Source: Terrilactibacillus sp. S3-3 (GTDB lineage Bacteria; Bacillota; Bacilli; Bacillales; Sporolactobacillaceae). Taken from it: 64,000 bases of DNA. Shown piece after piece: positions 1 to 9,511 of the stretch; within the stretch, counting starts at the first letter, position 1, and the number at the start of each line of letters is the position of its first letter. Location: contig CP129291.1 of NCBI GenBank assembly GCA_030437565.1, forward strand, positions 2,046,001 through 2,110,000. The letters run 5' to 3'. The position numbers and the translations under genes were made by a program. Under the pieces are notes generated by a model. It was not told the origin of the DNA and did no database searches. It saw nothing but the letters and a program-made list of their open reading frames with translations.

Positions 1-422
1 ATGCCCTGGCTAGTGCGACACGCTGTTTTTGCCCTCCGGATAACACGGAAGGATATTCATTCGCTCGATCAGCCAATCCAACCTCTTCCAAAGTTTCCAG
101 TGCGATTTCTTTCCAGTCGCCCTTGATTCCCAGCCCGACATTCTTTATCACCTTTTTCCACGGCAGCAGCCTACCATCCTGAAACATCATCCGGCTTTCT
201 TTATTAATTCCGAGCAGTGTATGTCCTTCTATAAAAATCTTTCCGGCCGTCGGCTGTTCCAATCCGGAAATAAGCCTTAAAAAGGTGCTTTTTTCCGCCG
301 CCGCTTCTCCCGACAACGGCTACAAAATCGCCATGGTCGATTTGTAGATTGATATCTTTCAAGACGCTTTTTCCGCCATATGTTTTATCGATGTGCTCAA
401 GTACAATATCCGGCTGGTTCAT
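1..422 (-). CDS. ssuB: SsuB-like sulfonate ABC transporter ATPase (partial, frameshifted)
   Basis: ATP-binding subunit of an aliphatic sulfonate/taurine-type importer; it energises the SsuC permease encoded just upstream. The start at 422 follows an AGGAGG-type ribosome binding site and gives [18 protein letters not shown] Walker A motif (GRSGGGKST) can be read only after removing one A from the run at 289-294, after which [10 protein letters not shown] follows. The far end of the window still encodes the signature LSGGQKQR (about residues 130-137), so Walker B and the H-loop lie outside the window. It is the last visible gene of the minus-strand order monooxygenases-ssuA-ssuC-ssuB. The substrate is inferred from neighbours, and a taurine or other sulfonate is equally possible. 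Confidence 0.8.
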
Positions 423-439
423 CGCTCTTCCTCCTCCTT

Positions 440-1215
440 TTAATGTTTTTGATAACTGGGATTCCATTTAAGCAGCCGATGCTCAAAAAACTTGGCAATT
501 AAATCCGACAGTTTTCCAAGCAATGCATAAAGAATGATACTCAGAACGACAACGTCCATTTGCATAAATTCTCTTGCATTCATTGCCATATAACCAATTC
601 CTGAATCCGCTGCAATCGTTTCGGCAACAATTAAAGAAATCCACATAACGCCAAGCGAAAAACGGACGCCGACCAAGATCGAAGGAAGGGCTCCGGGCAA
701 AATCACGTTCCAAAAAAGAGACAGACCATGGAGATCATAGATTTCCGCCATCTCGATATATTTTTTGCTCACCGTTCTGATCCCTTGAAACGTATTGATA
801 TAGATTGGAAAAAAAAAAAAACACCTAACGACACAAGAAATAATTTCGCTTCTTCCTGAACGCCAAACCACAAAATCACCAGAGGGATAAGAGCTAAATG
901 GGGGATGTTCCGTACCATTTGAATCGTTGAATCAGTCAGTTTCTCAGACAATGGAAAGACACCGTTAAATAATCCCAATAAAAAACCGATGCTCCCGCCT
1001 ATGAAAAAACCGGCGACCGCTCTTTCCGTGCTTATTTCAACATTCGCCCATAGTTCTCCCGTTTTCCCCAATTTTATCGCCGCCAAAAGAACTTGATAGG
1101 GAGAAGGCAATATTTTCGACGAAAGCAAGTGAAACTGCGACATCAGCTGCCAGATAACGATAATACCGCCCGGAATGGACCAAGACAACCCATTGGATCG
1201 AAGTGCTTTTTTCAT
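440..1215 (-). CDS. ssuC: SsuC-like sulfonate ABC permease (frameshifted)
   Basis: Inner-membrane permease of the sulfonate importer, about 258 residues, BPD_transp_1 fold. The start MKKALRSNG at 1215 follows AAGGAG. The first part runs to SLGVFF; the frame then changes inside a 13-A run (809-821 on the plus strand) and continues as PIYINTFQGIRTVSKKYIEMA, the cytoplasmic coupling-loop region containing the conserved E-A/G loop, then the last membrane spans ending LLKWNPSYQKH. Length matches the SsuC family. It lies 18 bases upstream of ssuB and 66 downstream of ssuA, so it is cotranscribed. The long A tract is a likely sequencing-slippage site. Confidence 0.85.
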
Positions 1216-1281
1216 GGAAAAAAAACTCCTTTTAAGAAAGCAGATAGAGACATTCACTTCCTCTCTATCTGCCGATCTTTA

Positions 1282-2243
1282 TCATTTTGGATACCAGACA
1301 TGATCGTTGATGTTCAGTTTTTTATTAATAAACTTTAAGTTCAAAAAGTCATCCGCTTGTTTTTGCAAATCATCGACAGCTTGCTTATCCATAAAATTAA
1401 TCGTGTTCGGTTTATGCTTTAATATTTTTTCCCACGTTACCGTTGGAATTTTTGTCGCTTTGTTCAGCAATTTCGCAGTTTCATTAGGATTTTTCTCAAT
1501 TTCTTTGCCGGCCGCTTGGAACGTTTTTATAGTTTCCTTAATCACTTTCGGATTTTTCTTTACAAAATCATTATTGCCGATATAGAAAGAGCGATATGAA
1601 ACGACGCCCGTTGCATCCGAAACAATGGTATTCCCTTGATTAGCTGCCACCGTGTAAAACGGATCCCAGACCACCCATGCGTCTACATTTCCTTTTGCGA
1701 AAGCGACGCTGGCTTCAGGCGGATTCAAGTAAACAGGTTTAACATCTTTTAGAGTCAGGCCCTGTTTTTTCAGAGTTTCCAATAAGAGATATTGGGAAAT
1801 CGATGCTTTATTGAAGGCCACTTTTTTGCCTTTTAAATCACTGACTTTTTTAATCCTAGAAGATTTCGTTGCCAGAATGCCTTCTGTTTTTGGTGCGGAG
1901 GGTTCGCCGGCAATATAAGTCAGATTCAATCCTCTTCCTAATGCAAACAGCGAAGGGGCATCGCCAAGTGTTCCGACATCAACCGCTCCGCTGCTGACCG
2001 CTTCGGCAACCGCCATTCCGGTATCAAATTGCGACCATGTGACCTTATAGCCCAGTTTTCCTAAATTTTTTTCCAATTTTGCTTATTTTTTACTAACAAC
2101 GTTGCTCCGTTTTTCTGGTAACCAATGCGAATCACTTTATTTTTAGAACCGCTCGTTTGGCTGCAAGCAGAAAATAGAAGACTGATAGATAACAGCAAAA
2201 CAAATATAACAGATAATTTAATTTTCTTAGATATATGCAGCAT
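1282..2243 (-). CDS. ssuA: SsuA-like sulfonate-binding lipoprotein (frameshifted)
   Basis: Extracellular substrate-binding lipoprotein of the sulfonate importer. The start MLHISKKIKL at 2243 is chosen because AAGGAG lies 8 bases upstream. A signal peptide ends in a lipobox LLFSAC, followed by VIRIGYQKNGATLLVK typical of SsuA/TauA. The reading frame breaks at a T run at 2077-2080 where one base seems missing; it resumes as EKNLGKLGYKVTWSQFDTG and runs to the end of the bilobal domain (VDVGTLGDAPSLFALG, VDAWVVWDPFYTVAA). Length is normal for the family (about 320 residues). It lies downstream of two flavin monooxygenases and upstream of ssuC. Confidence 0.87.
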
Positions 2244-2260
2244 AAAAGATCTCCTTTTTA

Positions 2261-3384
2261 TCACGAGCCTTGATACTGTTTTTGGGCCTGCAGCCGTTCC
2301 TTAACGCGCGGGATAATTTGCGCCCCGGCCTGTTCGATCACTTCCAAATGCGGATAGCCGCGCAGCAGTACTTTATCGAACCCGAGATTCACGTATTCGA
2401 CGATCCGATCAGCGATTTGGTCGGCCGTCCCGACCAAAGCAATGGCGTTTCCGCTCAACACTTGCGCAAGGCCCGCCCATAGATTCGGCCCGAGTTTGAA
2501 ATCCTTTTGCCTTGAATCTTCCATCAATTGATAGAGGTGCTTGACGCCGGCGGCATCGCCTTTTTGAATATAAAGCTCTTTTTTCTTTTCAATCGACGAC
2601 GGTTCGAACCCGTCTAGAAACGCATGGGCTTTTTCCCAGGCCTCTTCCTCTGTGTCACCCAAAATCACTTGGAAAGAAATGCTGTAGCTCAGCGTCCGGC
2701 CTTGCTCGCTGGCCAACTTTTGGACCTTTTCGATTTGCTGCTTAGAACCTTCGAGCGTTTCGCCCCAGATCATATAAACATCGGCCAGTTCCGCCGCCAC
2801 CTGCAGCGCAATATCGGAAGCGCCGCCGAAAAAGACTTGGACATTTTCCGGATTGTACGGCCGTTCCTTCAGAGACGCATGTTTTAATTTATAAAATTCT
2901 CCCTCAAAGTCAAAAGACGGCTCAGAAAAGAACTTTTTGACAATAGTGATGAATTCTTTTGTCCGCCGATACCTTGTATCATGATCGAGAAAATCGCCGT
3001 CGGCCGCCAGTTCCGACGGCGAACCACCGGTGACGATGTTGAAATTGGCCCGCCCCTCCGACCAGTAATTCAGCGATGAAAACTGGTTGGCGAACTGCGC
3101 CGGTGACGTATAACCCGGCCGGGCCGCAAATAAAAATCTGATTTTCTCGGTATGTTCCGCTAATTTTGCCGCGATCACAAGCGAATCGACACATGTCTTG
3201 CCCGTCGGCAAAAGCAGCGTGGAAAACCCGCCCTTTTCCGCCGCCTTGGCGACTTGAAGAATATACGCTTTGCTCGGTTCTCTTTCATCCGTTTCCGTCC
3301 AGGCATCGCTTTCGCCGTCTTTGCGTCTTTTGCCAATATGCGCGCCGTCTCCGGACGTTGGGGCCATTGTAATAAATTCAACAT
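2261..3384 (-). CDS. SsuD-like FMNH2-dependent sulfonate monooxygenase (frameshift near the start)
   Basis: Class C flavin monooxygenase of the bacterial luciferase-like superfamily, expected to cleave the C-S bond of an organosulfonate using FMNH2 and O2 and release sulfite in the cytoplasm. Visible motifs are the SsuD-like LPTGKTCVDSLVIAAKLAE, FNIVTGGSPSELAADGDFLDHDTRYRRTKEF and GLGPNLWAG-like C-terminal stretches; about 374 residues. The best start is 3384 behind GGAGGG (MLN), but one T seems lost near 3375 before ITMAPTSGDGAH. It differs from the second SsuD of this window at 9512 and may have another substrate, such as a methanesulfonate-type compound. It precedes ssuA by 17 bases. Confidence 0.8.
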
Positions 3385-3408
3385 TTTTTTATCCCTCCGA
3401 TATTTGAT

Positions 3409-4745
3409 TTAGTCTTTGACTTTTTGATAATCATAACGCGACTGCGGTTCCAGAAGGCCGAGATTTTCCCGGAGCGTCCGCCCTTCGTATTCCTTTCTGA
3501 ATAACCCGCGCGCCTGTAAAATCGGTACGACCTGTTCGACAAATTCATCAAGGGCGCCCGGAAGATACGGCGGCATGATATTGAAGCCGCCGTCGGCCGC
3601 TTCATTCTCCACCCATTCCTGAAGCTGATCAGCAATGTCCTCAGGCGTGCCGAAAATGATCTTATGGCCGCGCGATCCGGCCAGGCGCAGACTCAATTCT
3701 CTCAGCGTTAAATGCTCACGCTTTGCCAGGTCCAAAATGAGCTGTCTCCGGCTGAGATTGCCGTTCGATGCCGGCAGGTCTTCAGGCAGCGGCTCATCCA
3801 GCGGATACGGCGACAAATCAAAACCCCCCAGGTATTCGGAAAGCAGGTGAATGCCCAGCTCCGGCAAAATCAGCTGTTGAAGCTGTTCGTATTTTTCACG
3901 GGCCTCCGCTTCCGTTCTGCCGATATAAGGGCTGATGCCAGGCATGATTTTCACATGATCCGGATTTCTGCCGAATGATTTGGCGACATCCTTTACCTTC
4001 TTATAAAACTGCTGCGCCTCTTCCAGCGTTTGCTGGGCTGTGAACACGACTTCCGCCACTTCACCGGCAAAACGGATCGGATCCCCCTCTCGGAAGCGCC
4101 GGCTTGAACCCGCACGGGCTGGCCTTGCGGCGAGCGCGACGCATTTAACGGGCCGGTCACCGAGAAATAGCGGCCTTTGTGATTCAGCGTGTGCAGCTTA
4201 TCAGGATCAAAGTAACGGCCTGATTGTTTGTCTTCGATGATCGCCCCTTCTTCCCAGCTGTCCCACAATCCTCTGACCACATCGACAAATTCCCTCGCCC
4301 GGTCATAGCGCAGGTCGTGACTCAAATGCTCGGTCTTGCTGAAATTGCCCGCCTCATCATCCACATAAGACGTGACGATGTTCCAGGCCGAACGCCCGCC
4401 GTTTAAATGATCCAGCGAGGCAAATCGTCTGGCTATGTGAAAGGGTTCATTATAAGTCGTCGTCGCGGTAGCGACCAAACCGATACGCGTCGTCACCGCC
4501 GACAGATACGACAACAATGTCAAGGGTTCAAAGCGGACCAGTTCGGCCGGGTGGGAAAGCGGCGTAAAAGACAGGCCGTCGCTAAAACAACATGTCAAAT
4601 TTTCCTTTTTCCGCAATCCGGGCAATGTTTTGGTAAAAATGAATGTTTTCCGCCGCGCCTTTTGGTGCATCAGGATGGCGCCATGAGGCAAGATGATGTC
4701 CCGCTCCCATGAGAAAAAAACACCTAAACGCAATTGTTTGACCAT
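3409..4745 (-). CDS. NtaA/SnaA/DszA-family flavin-dependent monooxygenase (frameshifted)
   Basis: Flavin-dependent monooxygenase of the NtaA/SnaA/SoxA(DszA) family, about 445 residues, luciferase-like TIM barrel using reduced FMN from a separate reductase. The start MVKQLRLG at 4745 follows AAAGGAGAGG. The N terminus is scrambled by a lost G near 4705 and two lost Ts near 4588; repairing these gives GHHLASWRHP and FDMLFFSDG. A third break is a C run at 4083-4087 after VQAGASERG, continuing DPIRFAGEVAEVVFTAQQ. The family oxidises aminopolycarboxylates, sulfones or thioethers; next to sulfonate transport, a sulfur-liberating role is inferred. It is translationally close to the SsuD-like gene. 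Confidence 0.78.
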
Positions 4746-4768
4746 CTTTTCCTCTCCTTTCTTCACTT

Positions 4769-5149
4769 TTATTTGTTCAAAGAATGGCTCGGTGCCATCT
4801 CCTCAGCCGGCAGCCCGTCCGAAATCGTTTGGGCCAGGTCGGACCACGATCGCTGAAATTCAGCAAAAGTCGTTTCGGGCTTCAGTGGTAAAAAAGCAAT
4901 GCTTTCCCGCCGCGCTTTTTCATAAGAAAGTTCACAAAAAGTGAGCGGCGGCGTGCAAAATGCCGTTGCCCCCTGATTAATTGCAAATTGCAGTGCCGCG
5001 CTTCTCCGGCCTTCTGTTAAGCCGACCGCCGGATTCGGATAATCCTTATAAGCACCCGTTTCTGTGTTATAAATGCGGAGCACCCCGTCCACAATCGGCA
5101 AAATACAGTCTTCTCCGTCTACAACCATCGCTATCAACATCTTGCTCAT
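4769..5149 (-). CDS. Hypothetical protein, first gene of the organosulfur operon
   Basis: Intact reading frame of 126 residues if started at MSKMLIAMVV (5149; GAAAGG is close upstream) or 123 from the internal MLIAM. I do not recognise it. It is acidic-to-neutral, has no signal peptide or membrane span, and shows the pattern VVDGEDCILPIVDGVLRIYN, then GLTEGRRSAALQFAINQGATAFCTPP. The overall strand-helix layout weakly recalls the NifX/NafY-type cofactor-binding fold, but this is only an impression. It has its own promoter (5227-5256) and is followed 23 bases later by the DszA-like monooxygenase, so it is probably coexpressed with organosulfur oxidation. Two cysteines may matter. Confidence 0.6.
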   Translation of the reverse strand: MSKMLIAMVVDGEDCILPIVDGVLRIYNTETGAYKDYPNPAVGLTEGRRSAALQFAINQGATAFCTPPLTFCELSYEKARRESIAFLPLKPETTFAEFQRSWSDLAQTISDGLPAEEMAPSHSLNK

Positions 5150-5226
5150 CCTTTCTTTTCTTTTAAGCCGGTAAGCAGCCGGCAATATAATTATAAGTTA
5201 ACAGGTGTGTTTAATTGGTTAAATAG

Positions 5227-5256
5227 ATTATAACCCGCCTGGTTTTATTTGTACAA
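5227..5256 (-). promoter_or_regulatory. Sigma-A promoter of the organosulfur operon
   Basis: On the minus strand TTGTAC, 18 bases, TATAAT. It lies between the LysR gene terminator and the first operon gene at 5149. An AT-rich partial dyad (TTAATTGGTTAAAT) just downstream could be an operator. Confidence 0.55.
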
Positions 5257-5267
5257 TTGAAAAAAAG

Positions 5268-5294
5268 TAAAAAAAAAATTCACGAAATGTGAAT
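5268..5294 (-). terminator. Intrinsic terminator after the LysR gene
   Basis: On the minus strand the stem ATTCAC/GTGAAT with a 5-base loop is followed by about ten T residues. It separates the LysR gene from the downstream operon. Confidence 0.7.
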
Positions 5295-5348
5295 ATCAAA
5301 TAAAACACAGACAACCCTGCGAAACCCGTACCGCTGTTTATGCATCTT

Positions 5349-6265
5349 CTAAAGAATCGCGGGCATTTTCCCGGACGACCGTTCTCTGCTCAAAGTCTCG
5401 CTTAAAAAACCAATCAGTTTTTTTGCGGCACTACCCAAGTAAGTCGCTGCATCCGTTTTTCTTAAAATGCCGACCGTGCCGCCTTTGGAAAAATCACGGA
5501 TCGGCTTGCTGACCGTCCCTTCCGGCAGCGGGGATGCCACGATTTCCGGTACAACGGCGAGACCGAATTTTGCCTGTACATAATATTTCACCGCCAGCAT
5601 ATTGCTGACTTCAATCCCGTAAACCGGGCTAATACCCTTCTCAACCAAATTGCGTTCAAGATTGCGGCGAAACGGGCAGCTGGATGTCGTCAATATGATT
5701 TTTTCATCATGCAAATCTTTTAAGAGAACGGACTCACGGCCGGCAAGGTGATGACTAGCGGGGCACAGAAGTACCATTCTTTCAAAAAACAACGGATCAA
5801 AAAACGTTCCGGACTCTCGTTCCGGGGCCGTGCAGATCGCAAAATCCACCTCTTCAGTTTTAACCATTTTGCTTAATATCTCGCTGCTTTGAATTTGCAC
5901 ACTCACCTGCACTTTTGGATATTTTCCCATGAACATTTCAAGCACTTCCGGCAGCCGATAGCTGGCCGTCGGTTCCATGGCGCCAAGCCGAATCGTTCCT
6001 GCCTCGCCGTGAAATAAATCCTGCATCGCCATTTGCAGGCTAGAAAAATCACGTAAAAGTAAATCGCTCTTATCATTTAAAACCCCGCTTCAGTCAACTG
6101 AAGATGTTTGCCTCTTTCCAAAAGCTGTACGCCCAAATCGGACTCCAGTTTTTTTTTAATATGCATCGTCACCGTTGATTGGGCATATTTTAATTCCTCC
6201 GCCGCGTGATTAAAGCTGCCCATTTTGACAACGGTTTTAAAAGTTTTGATTGTCCTAAGATCCAT
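5349..6265 (-). CDS. LysR-family transcriptional regulator (frameshifted)
   Basis: Winged-helix DNA-binding regulator, about 305 residues. The start MDLRTIKTFKTVV at 6265 is set by AAGGAGG 8 bases upstream; upstream in-frame starts are too close to that site. The HTH spans residues about 5-60 (GSFNHAAEELKYAQSTVTMHIKKLE); the sequence carries an extra AAA codon there (KKK). The frame breaks at a C run at 6083-6086 after LTEAG and resumes as LNDKSDLLLRDF, then the effector domain (IRLGAMEPTASYRLPEVLEMF, VDFAICTAPERE). It sits between the sulfhydrylase-like gene and the sulfonate operon, so control of sulfur acquisition in the manner of CysL/YtlI is a reasonable inference. Confidence 0.85.
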
Positions 6266-6280
6266 GTTCATCACCTCCTT

Positions 6281-6323
6281 AAAAAAGAGGCTGATTATCC
6301 CGATTATCTCGGAATAATCAGCC
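6281..6323 (-). terminator. Terminator of the sulfhydrylase-like gene
   Basis: On the minus strand GGCTGATTATTCC pairs with GGGATAATCAGCC and is followed by TTTTTT. It ends the gene at 6332 just before the ribosome binding site of the LysR gene. Confidence 0.75.
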
Positions 6324-6331
6324 AGGAATTG

Positions 6332-7635
6332 TTATAGTCTGACTTTGCTTGCCACGGCAAGTGCCTGGTCGATGTCCTCGATTATATCGCCGGCATCTTC
6401 CAGTCCTATGGACAAACGGATCATCTCCGGTGTGACCCCGGCTTCTCTCTGCTCCTCTAAAGACAATCGCGAGTGAGTCGTGCTCGTCGGGTGAATCACC
6501 AGTGTTTTTGCATCGCCGACATTAGCCAAGTGGGAAAGCAGTTTGACAGAATCAATAAATGTCCGGGCCGATTCGAAACCGCCTTTTATTCCAAAGGTAA
6601 AAATAGCGCCCGCTCCTTTTGGCAAATACTTTTCTGCCAAAAGATGCTGCGGATCGCTTTCAAGAGTCGGGTAATTGACCCAGTCCACTTGATTGTGTTC
6701 AGCTAAAAAAGCAGCTACTTTTTTGGCATTTTGTACATGGCGTTCCATCCGCACCGGCAGTGTTTCCAGACCCTGAATAAACAGCCAGCTGTTAAACGGC
6801 GCGAGTGCAAACCCTAAATCATGGCCGACCTGAAATCTTGCTTTGGTGATAAAGGCCTTCTCGCCGGCAACATCAACGAATGACCGATTGCCAATATTGG
6901 CATTCACTTCAGTAAATCCGGGAAACTTTCCATTGCTCCAATCAAACGTGCCGGCATCGATGAGTAGTCCGCCAATTGACGTGCCGTGTCCGCCGATAAA
7001 TTTTGTCGCCGAATGGATTATAATATCCGCTCCAAATTCAATCGGCCTTTCCAAATAAGGGGTTGAGAATGTGCTGTCCCAATCAGCGGAATGCCGTTAT
7101 CATGCGCGATCTGACTTAACTTTTCGATATCAGCAATCTCCAGTCCCGGATTGCCGAGCGTTTCCGTATAGATCGCTTTCGTTTTTTCAGTGATCGCGTT
7201 GCGGACGGCTGCGAAATCCGCTCCATCGACAAAGTGAACGGTCAGGCCGAAATGTTCAGGAAACGTTTCCGAAAATAGATGATACGTCCCGCCATATAAG
7301 GCACTGGTCGCCACAATGTCGTCACCTGAGCGAGTCAGCGTGAAGATCGCGGTCGAAATGGCCGCTTGGCCGCTTGACACGGCAAACGCGCCGACACCGC
7401 CTTCGAGCTCAGCAATCCGTTCTTCCAGGACCGAGTGGGTCGGATTGCCGTTGCGCGAATAAATATAGCCTTCTTCCTGTAATTTAAACAGATTGGCAGC
7501 ATGGGCCGAATCCTTAAAAAGATAGGACGTGGTCTGGTAGATCGGCACCGCCCTTGATCCCGTCGCCGGATCGGCCGTTTGCCCGCCCGCCGTGCTGCGC
7601 AATGGTATCGAACTGGAAGAAATTTTGTTTTGTCA
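6332..7635 (-). CDS. O-acetylhomoserine sulfhydrylase-like PLP enzyme (frameshifted)
   Basis: Cys/Met-metabolism PLP enzyme most like O-acetyl-L-homoserine aminocarboxypropyltransferase (MetY), joining sulfide to an activated homoserine. About 430 residues. The start MTKQNFFQFDTIA at 7635 follows GGGGGAC. Motifs are ADPATGSRAVPIYQTTSY, YSRNGNPTHSVLEERIAELEGG, the PLP-lysine stretch HSATKFIGGHGTSIGG and the C-terminal RLSIGLEDAGDIIEDIDQAL. Two breaks are seen: one extra G near 7586 and one lost T near 7080; repair of the latter gives the expected IVDSTFSTPYLERPIEFGADI. Its upstream region was invaded by the IS256-like element 99 bases before the start, so its promoter may be displaced or replaced. 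Confidence 0.85.
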
Positions 7636-7723
7636 TTTTTGTCCCCCGCATTTTGATTTAATTTTATTATCGCTATGCCTTTTGGTCTAAGGAATCATCC
7701 AATAAATGAAGACATAAGTGTCT

Positions 7724-7733
7724 TTATACCAAC
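7724..7733. repeat. Target-site duplication, left copy
   Basis: TTATACCAAC, repeated directly at 9236-9245 on the other side of the transposase element. IS256-family elements make 8-9 bp duplications; one or two extra matching bases may be chance. Confidence 0.8.
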
Positions 7734-7782
7734 GGTCAAGTCTTTTTTTATGTGTAAATTCACCTTAGCTAAGATAGAGTGA

Positions 7783-9018
7783 TTATCCTGGATAAAGAGT
7801 TGTTACGTTACTCGAACGATCAGGTGATTTTGGCTGTTTGGCCCTCCATTCAAAATAGTCTTCCATTTTCAGATAGTGGCGTCCTTCTATCCATTTTTCG
7901 TCCTTCTCCATGAGAACAGAGCCCATCAGACGAATCACAGATTGGCGGTTAGGGAAAATACGGATAACCCGTTCCCGACGGCGAAATTCCTCATTGAGCC
8001 GTTCCATCCCGTTAGTTGTCCGGAGGCGACGTCGATAGGGTTCTGGTAGAGGAAGCACCGCCGTCACGTCATCAAAGGCATCCTCCACAAGCTCCGTCAC
8101 TTTTGGTGCTTGTCCTGATAATCCTTTAGAAAAGCATTAAGCAAGGTTCGAGCGACTTCCAGATTCGGCGCATAGAGAATCGCCTTCACTTGTTCGGTTC
8201 CTTCGCTTTTGAGAGCTTTTGGCAACCGATCATGGACATTGCGCAGGAAGTGAGCCTGACACCGCTGCCAAGTAGCCCCTTGAAACGCTTTTTGAACCGC
8301 ACTCACGAGACCGCCGTGGTCATCGCTGATCACCATGTCAACGCCTTTTAGACCGCGTGATTTCAGCCAGTCAAAAAATAATTTTTCCAGGCGTCGGTGC
8401 TTTCGCTGTCATCGATTTTCAGACCTAGAATCGTTCGGTATCCTTTGTCGTTGATACCGTAGCTGATCAGCACGCCACAGGAGCGGACACGCCCGTTTTC
8501 TCGTACCTTCGTATAAACCGCATCAACGAATAGGAACGGATAGTTGCCCCTCAAAGGACGGTTATTCCAGCCTTTAACCACTGGTCCAGCTGCCCGCAAA
8601 GATCCGATACAGTCGTTTTCGAAAAGTCTGTGCCACAAAGCTCTTCAGTAATTTGACTTACGCGACGTGTGGAGACGCCGTTAATAACCATCTCCATTAG
8701 GGATAGAACCAGCGCCTGCTCACTGCGCTGGTAACGCTTAAAGAGATCAGTAGAAAAATGGCCATTACGCAGGCGGGGAACATTGAGTGAAAGAGTACCC
8801 ACGCGCGTCTTGAGTTGACGGGGATACGAGCCGTTACGGTAGTCCGTCCGTGCCTCACTGCGTTCGTACTTTTCGGCGCTCACCTGCTCGCCGGCCTGTG
8901 CTTTTAAAACTTGATTTAAAATCGTCTCCAAAAGGATATTCATGCCCGATTCTTTAGAATTACCAAGAAATAATTGATGCAAAAGTTGCTCATCTAGAGT
9001 AATCTGTAATTGAGTCAT
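7783..9018 (-). pseudogene. IS256-family (Mutator-type) transposase, multiply frameshifted
   Basis: DDE transposase of the IS256/MuDR-like family, reconstructed length about 405-410 residues. It starts MTQLQITLDEQLLHQLF at 9018. Pieces follow in order in different frames: N-terminal DNA-binding part with YRNGSYPRQLKTRVGTL, then LFVDAVYTKVRENGRV with the first catalytic D, VISDDHGGLVSAVQKAFQ with the second D, and TTNGMERLNEEFRRRERVIRIFPN with the catalytic E. Breaks lie near 8610, 8350 and 8098. If these are real the element is dead; if they are read errors, as seems common in this window, it may be active. The target duplication is perfect, suggesting a recent insertion. Confidence 0.85.
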
Positions 9019-9128
9019 CCCGAAATCTCTCCTTTAGAATTGGTTTGGTTAACTCTATTCTAACTAAGATGACGGGCTCTGGCTATTTTCTATGAAAAAA
9101 ATGAAAGAGACGAGTAAATAAAATCCTG

Positions 9129-9172
9129 CTGTTTTTCTGGAGGGGGCTGGCCAGCCCCCTCCAGAAAAACAG
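9129..9172. terminator. Perfect 44-bp palindrome inside the IS element
   Basis: Twenty-two bases from 9129 are exactly inverted at 9151-9172, with no loop. The arms contain a G5/C5 block and end in A/T tracts, so the RNA would be a very stable hairpin in either direction. It lies between the right tip and the transposase start and could block read-through transcription into the transposase gene. Confidence 0.6.
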
Positions 9173-9235
9173 AAACCCGGTCTAACATTTTCTCATATTC
9201 AGATAACCCTTTTTACACAATTATACTGGCTCAAC

Positions 9236-9245
9236 TTATACCAAC
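9236..9245. repeat. Target-site duplication, right copy
   Basis: TTATACCAAC, identical to 7724-7733. Confidence 0.8.
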
Positions 9246-9511
9246 TAAACACACTTATAAACTGTTAATTAGTAGTTTAATATGCTTGATAATATCGGTC
9301 AAGCCTTTTCCTTCATTGCTGACCCCGACTTGGCGGTTTTCCATGACCGGCTGCGGCTAGCCGCGACGGCGTCCCCCGCAATTGGCAGAGGCGTGATTTT
9401 GATCATTTTTATAAAATATTTTTCACAGGAGCGATGCGCGCTCATCAGTCCTATTAAGCATGAAAGCCCCCCGACCGGCTTTCGGACGGAGGGCTTTGCT
9501 TTTTGACTCTT
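9246..9511. other. Intergenic remainder between the IS element and ssuD
   Basis: Before the insertion this DNA was continuous with the region upstream of the sulfhydrylase-like gene, so original regulatory sites of that gene probably lie here. The only clear structure is the hairpin at 9463-9505. I see no convincing gene on either strand. Confidence 0.4.
9463..9505. terminator. Hairpin at the end of the ssuBACD operon
   Basis: AAAGCCCCCCGACCG pairs with CGGACGGAGGGCTTT around a short loop, six bases after the ssuD stop. The T-rich tail is better on the plus strand, so on the minus strand it may mainly protect the 3' end. Confidence 0.55.

Larger units (their letters stand above)
7734..9235 (-). 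mobile_element. IS256-family insertion sequence
   Basis: About 1.5-kb element bounded by the direct repeat TTATACCAAC (7724-7733, 9236-9245). Both tips carry TGTGTAAA about 16-17 bases inward (7751-7758, and inverted at 9212-9219), and the right tip GTATAATTGTGTAAAA resembles the known IS256 end. One transposase gene on the minus strand fills most of it. The right side also holds a perfect 44-bp palindrome. It is inserted between the second ssu cluster and the sulfhydrylase-like gene. Confidence 0.85.

Noticed and set aside
808-822. Programmed frameshifting in the ssuC A-tract
   Set aside because: The same kind of break occurs in dozens of unrelated genes without stimulatory structures, so sequencing error is simpler.
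9282-9506. A 74-codon plus-strand frame between the IS element and ssuD
   Set aside because: No ribosome binding site, no family resemblance, and it runs into the terminator hairpin.
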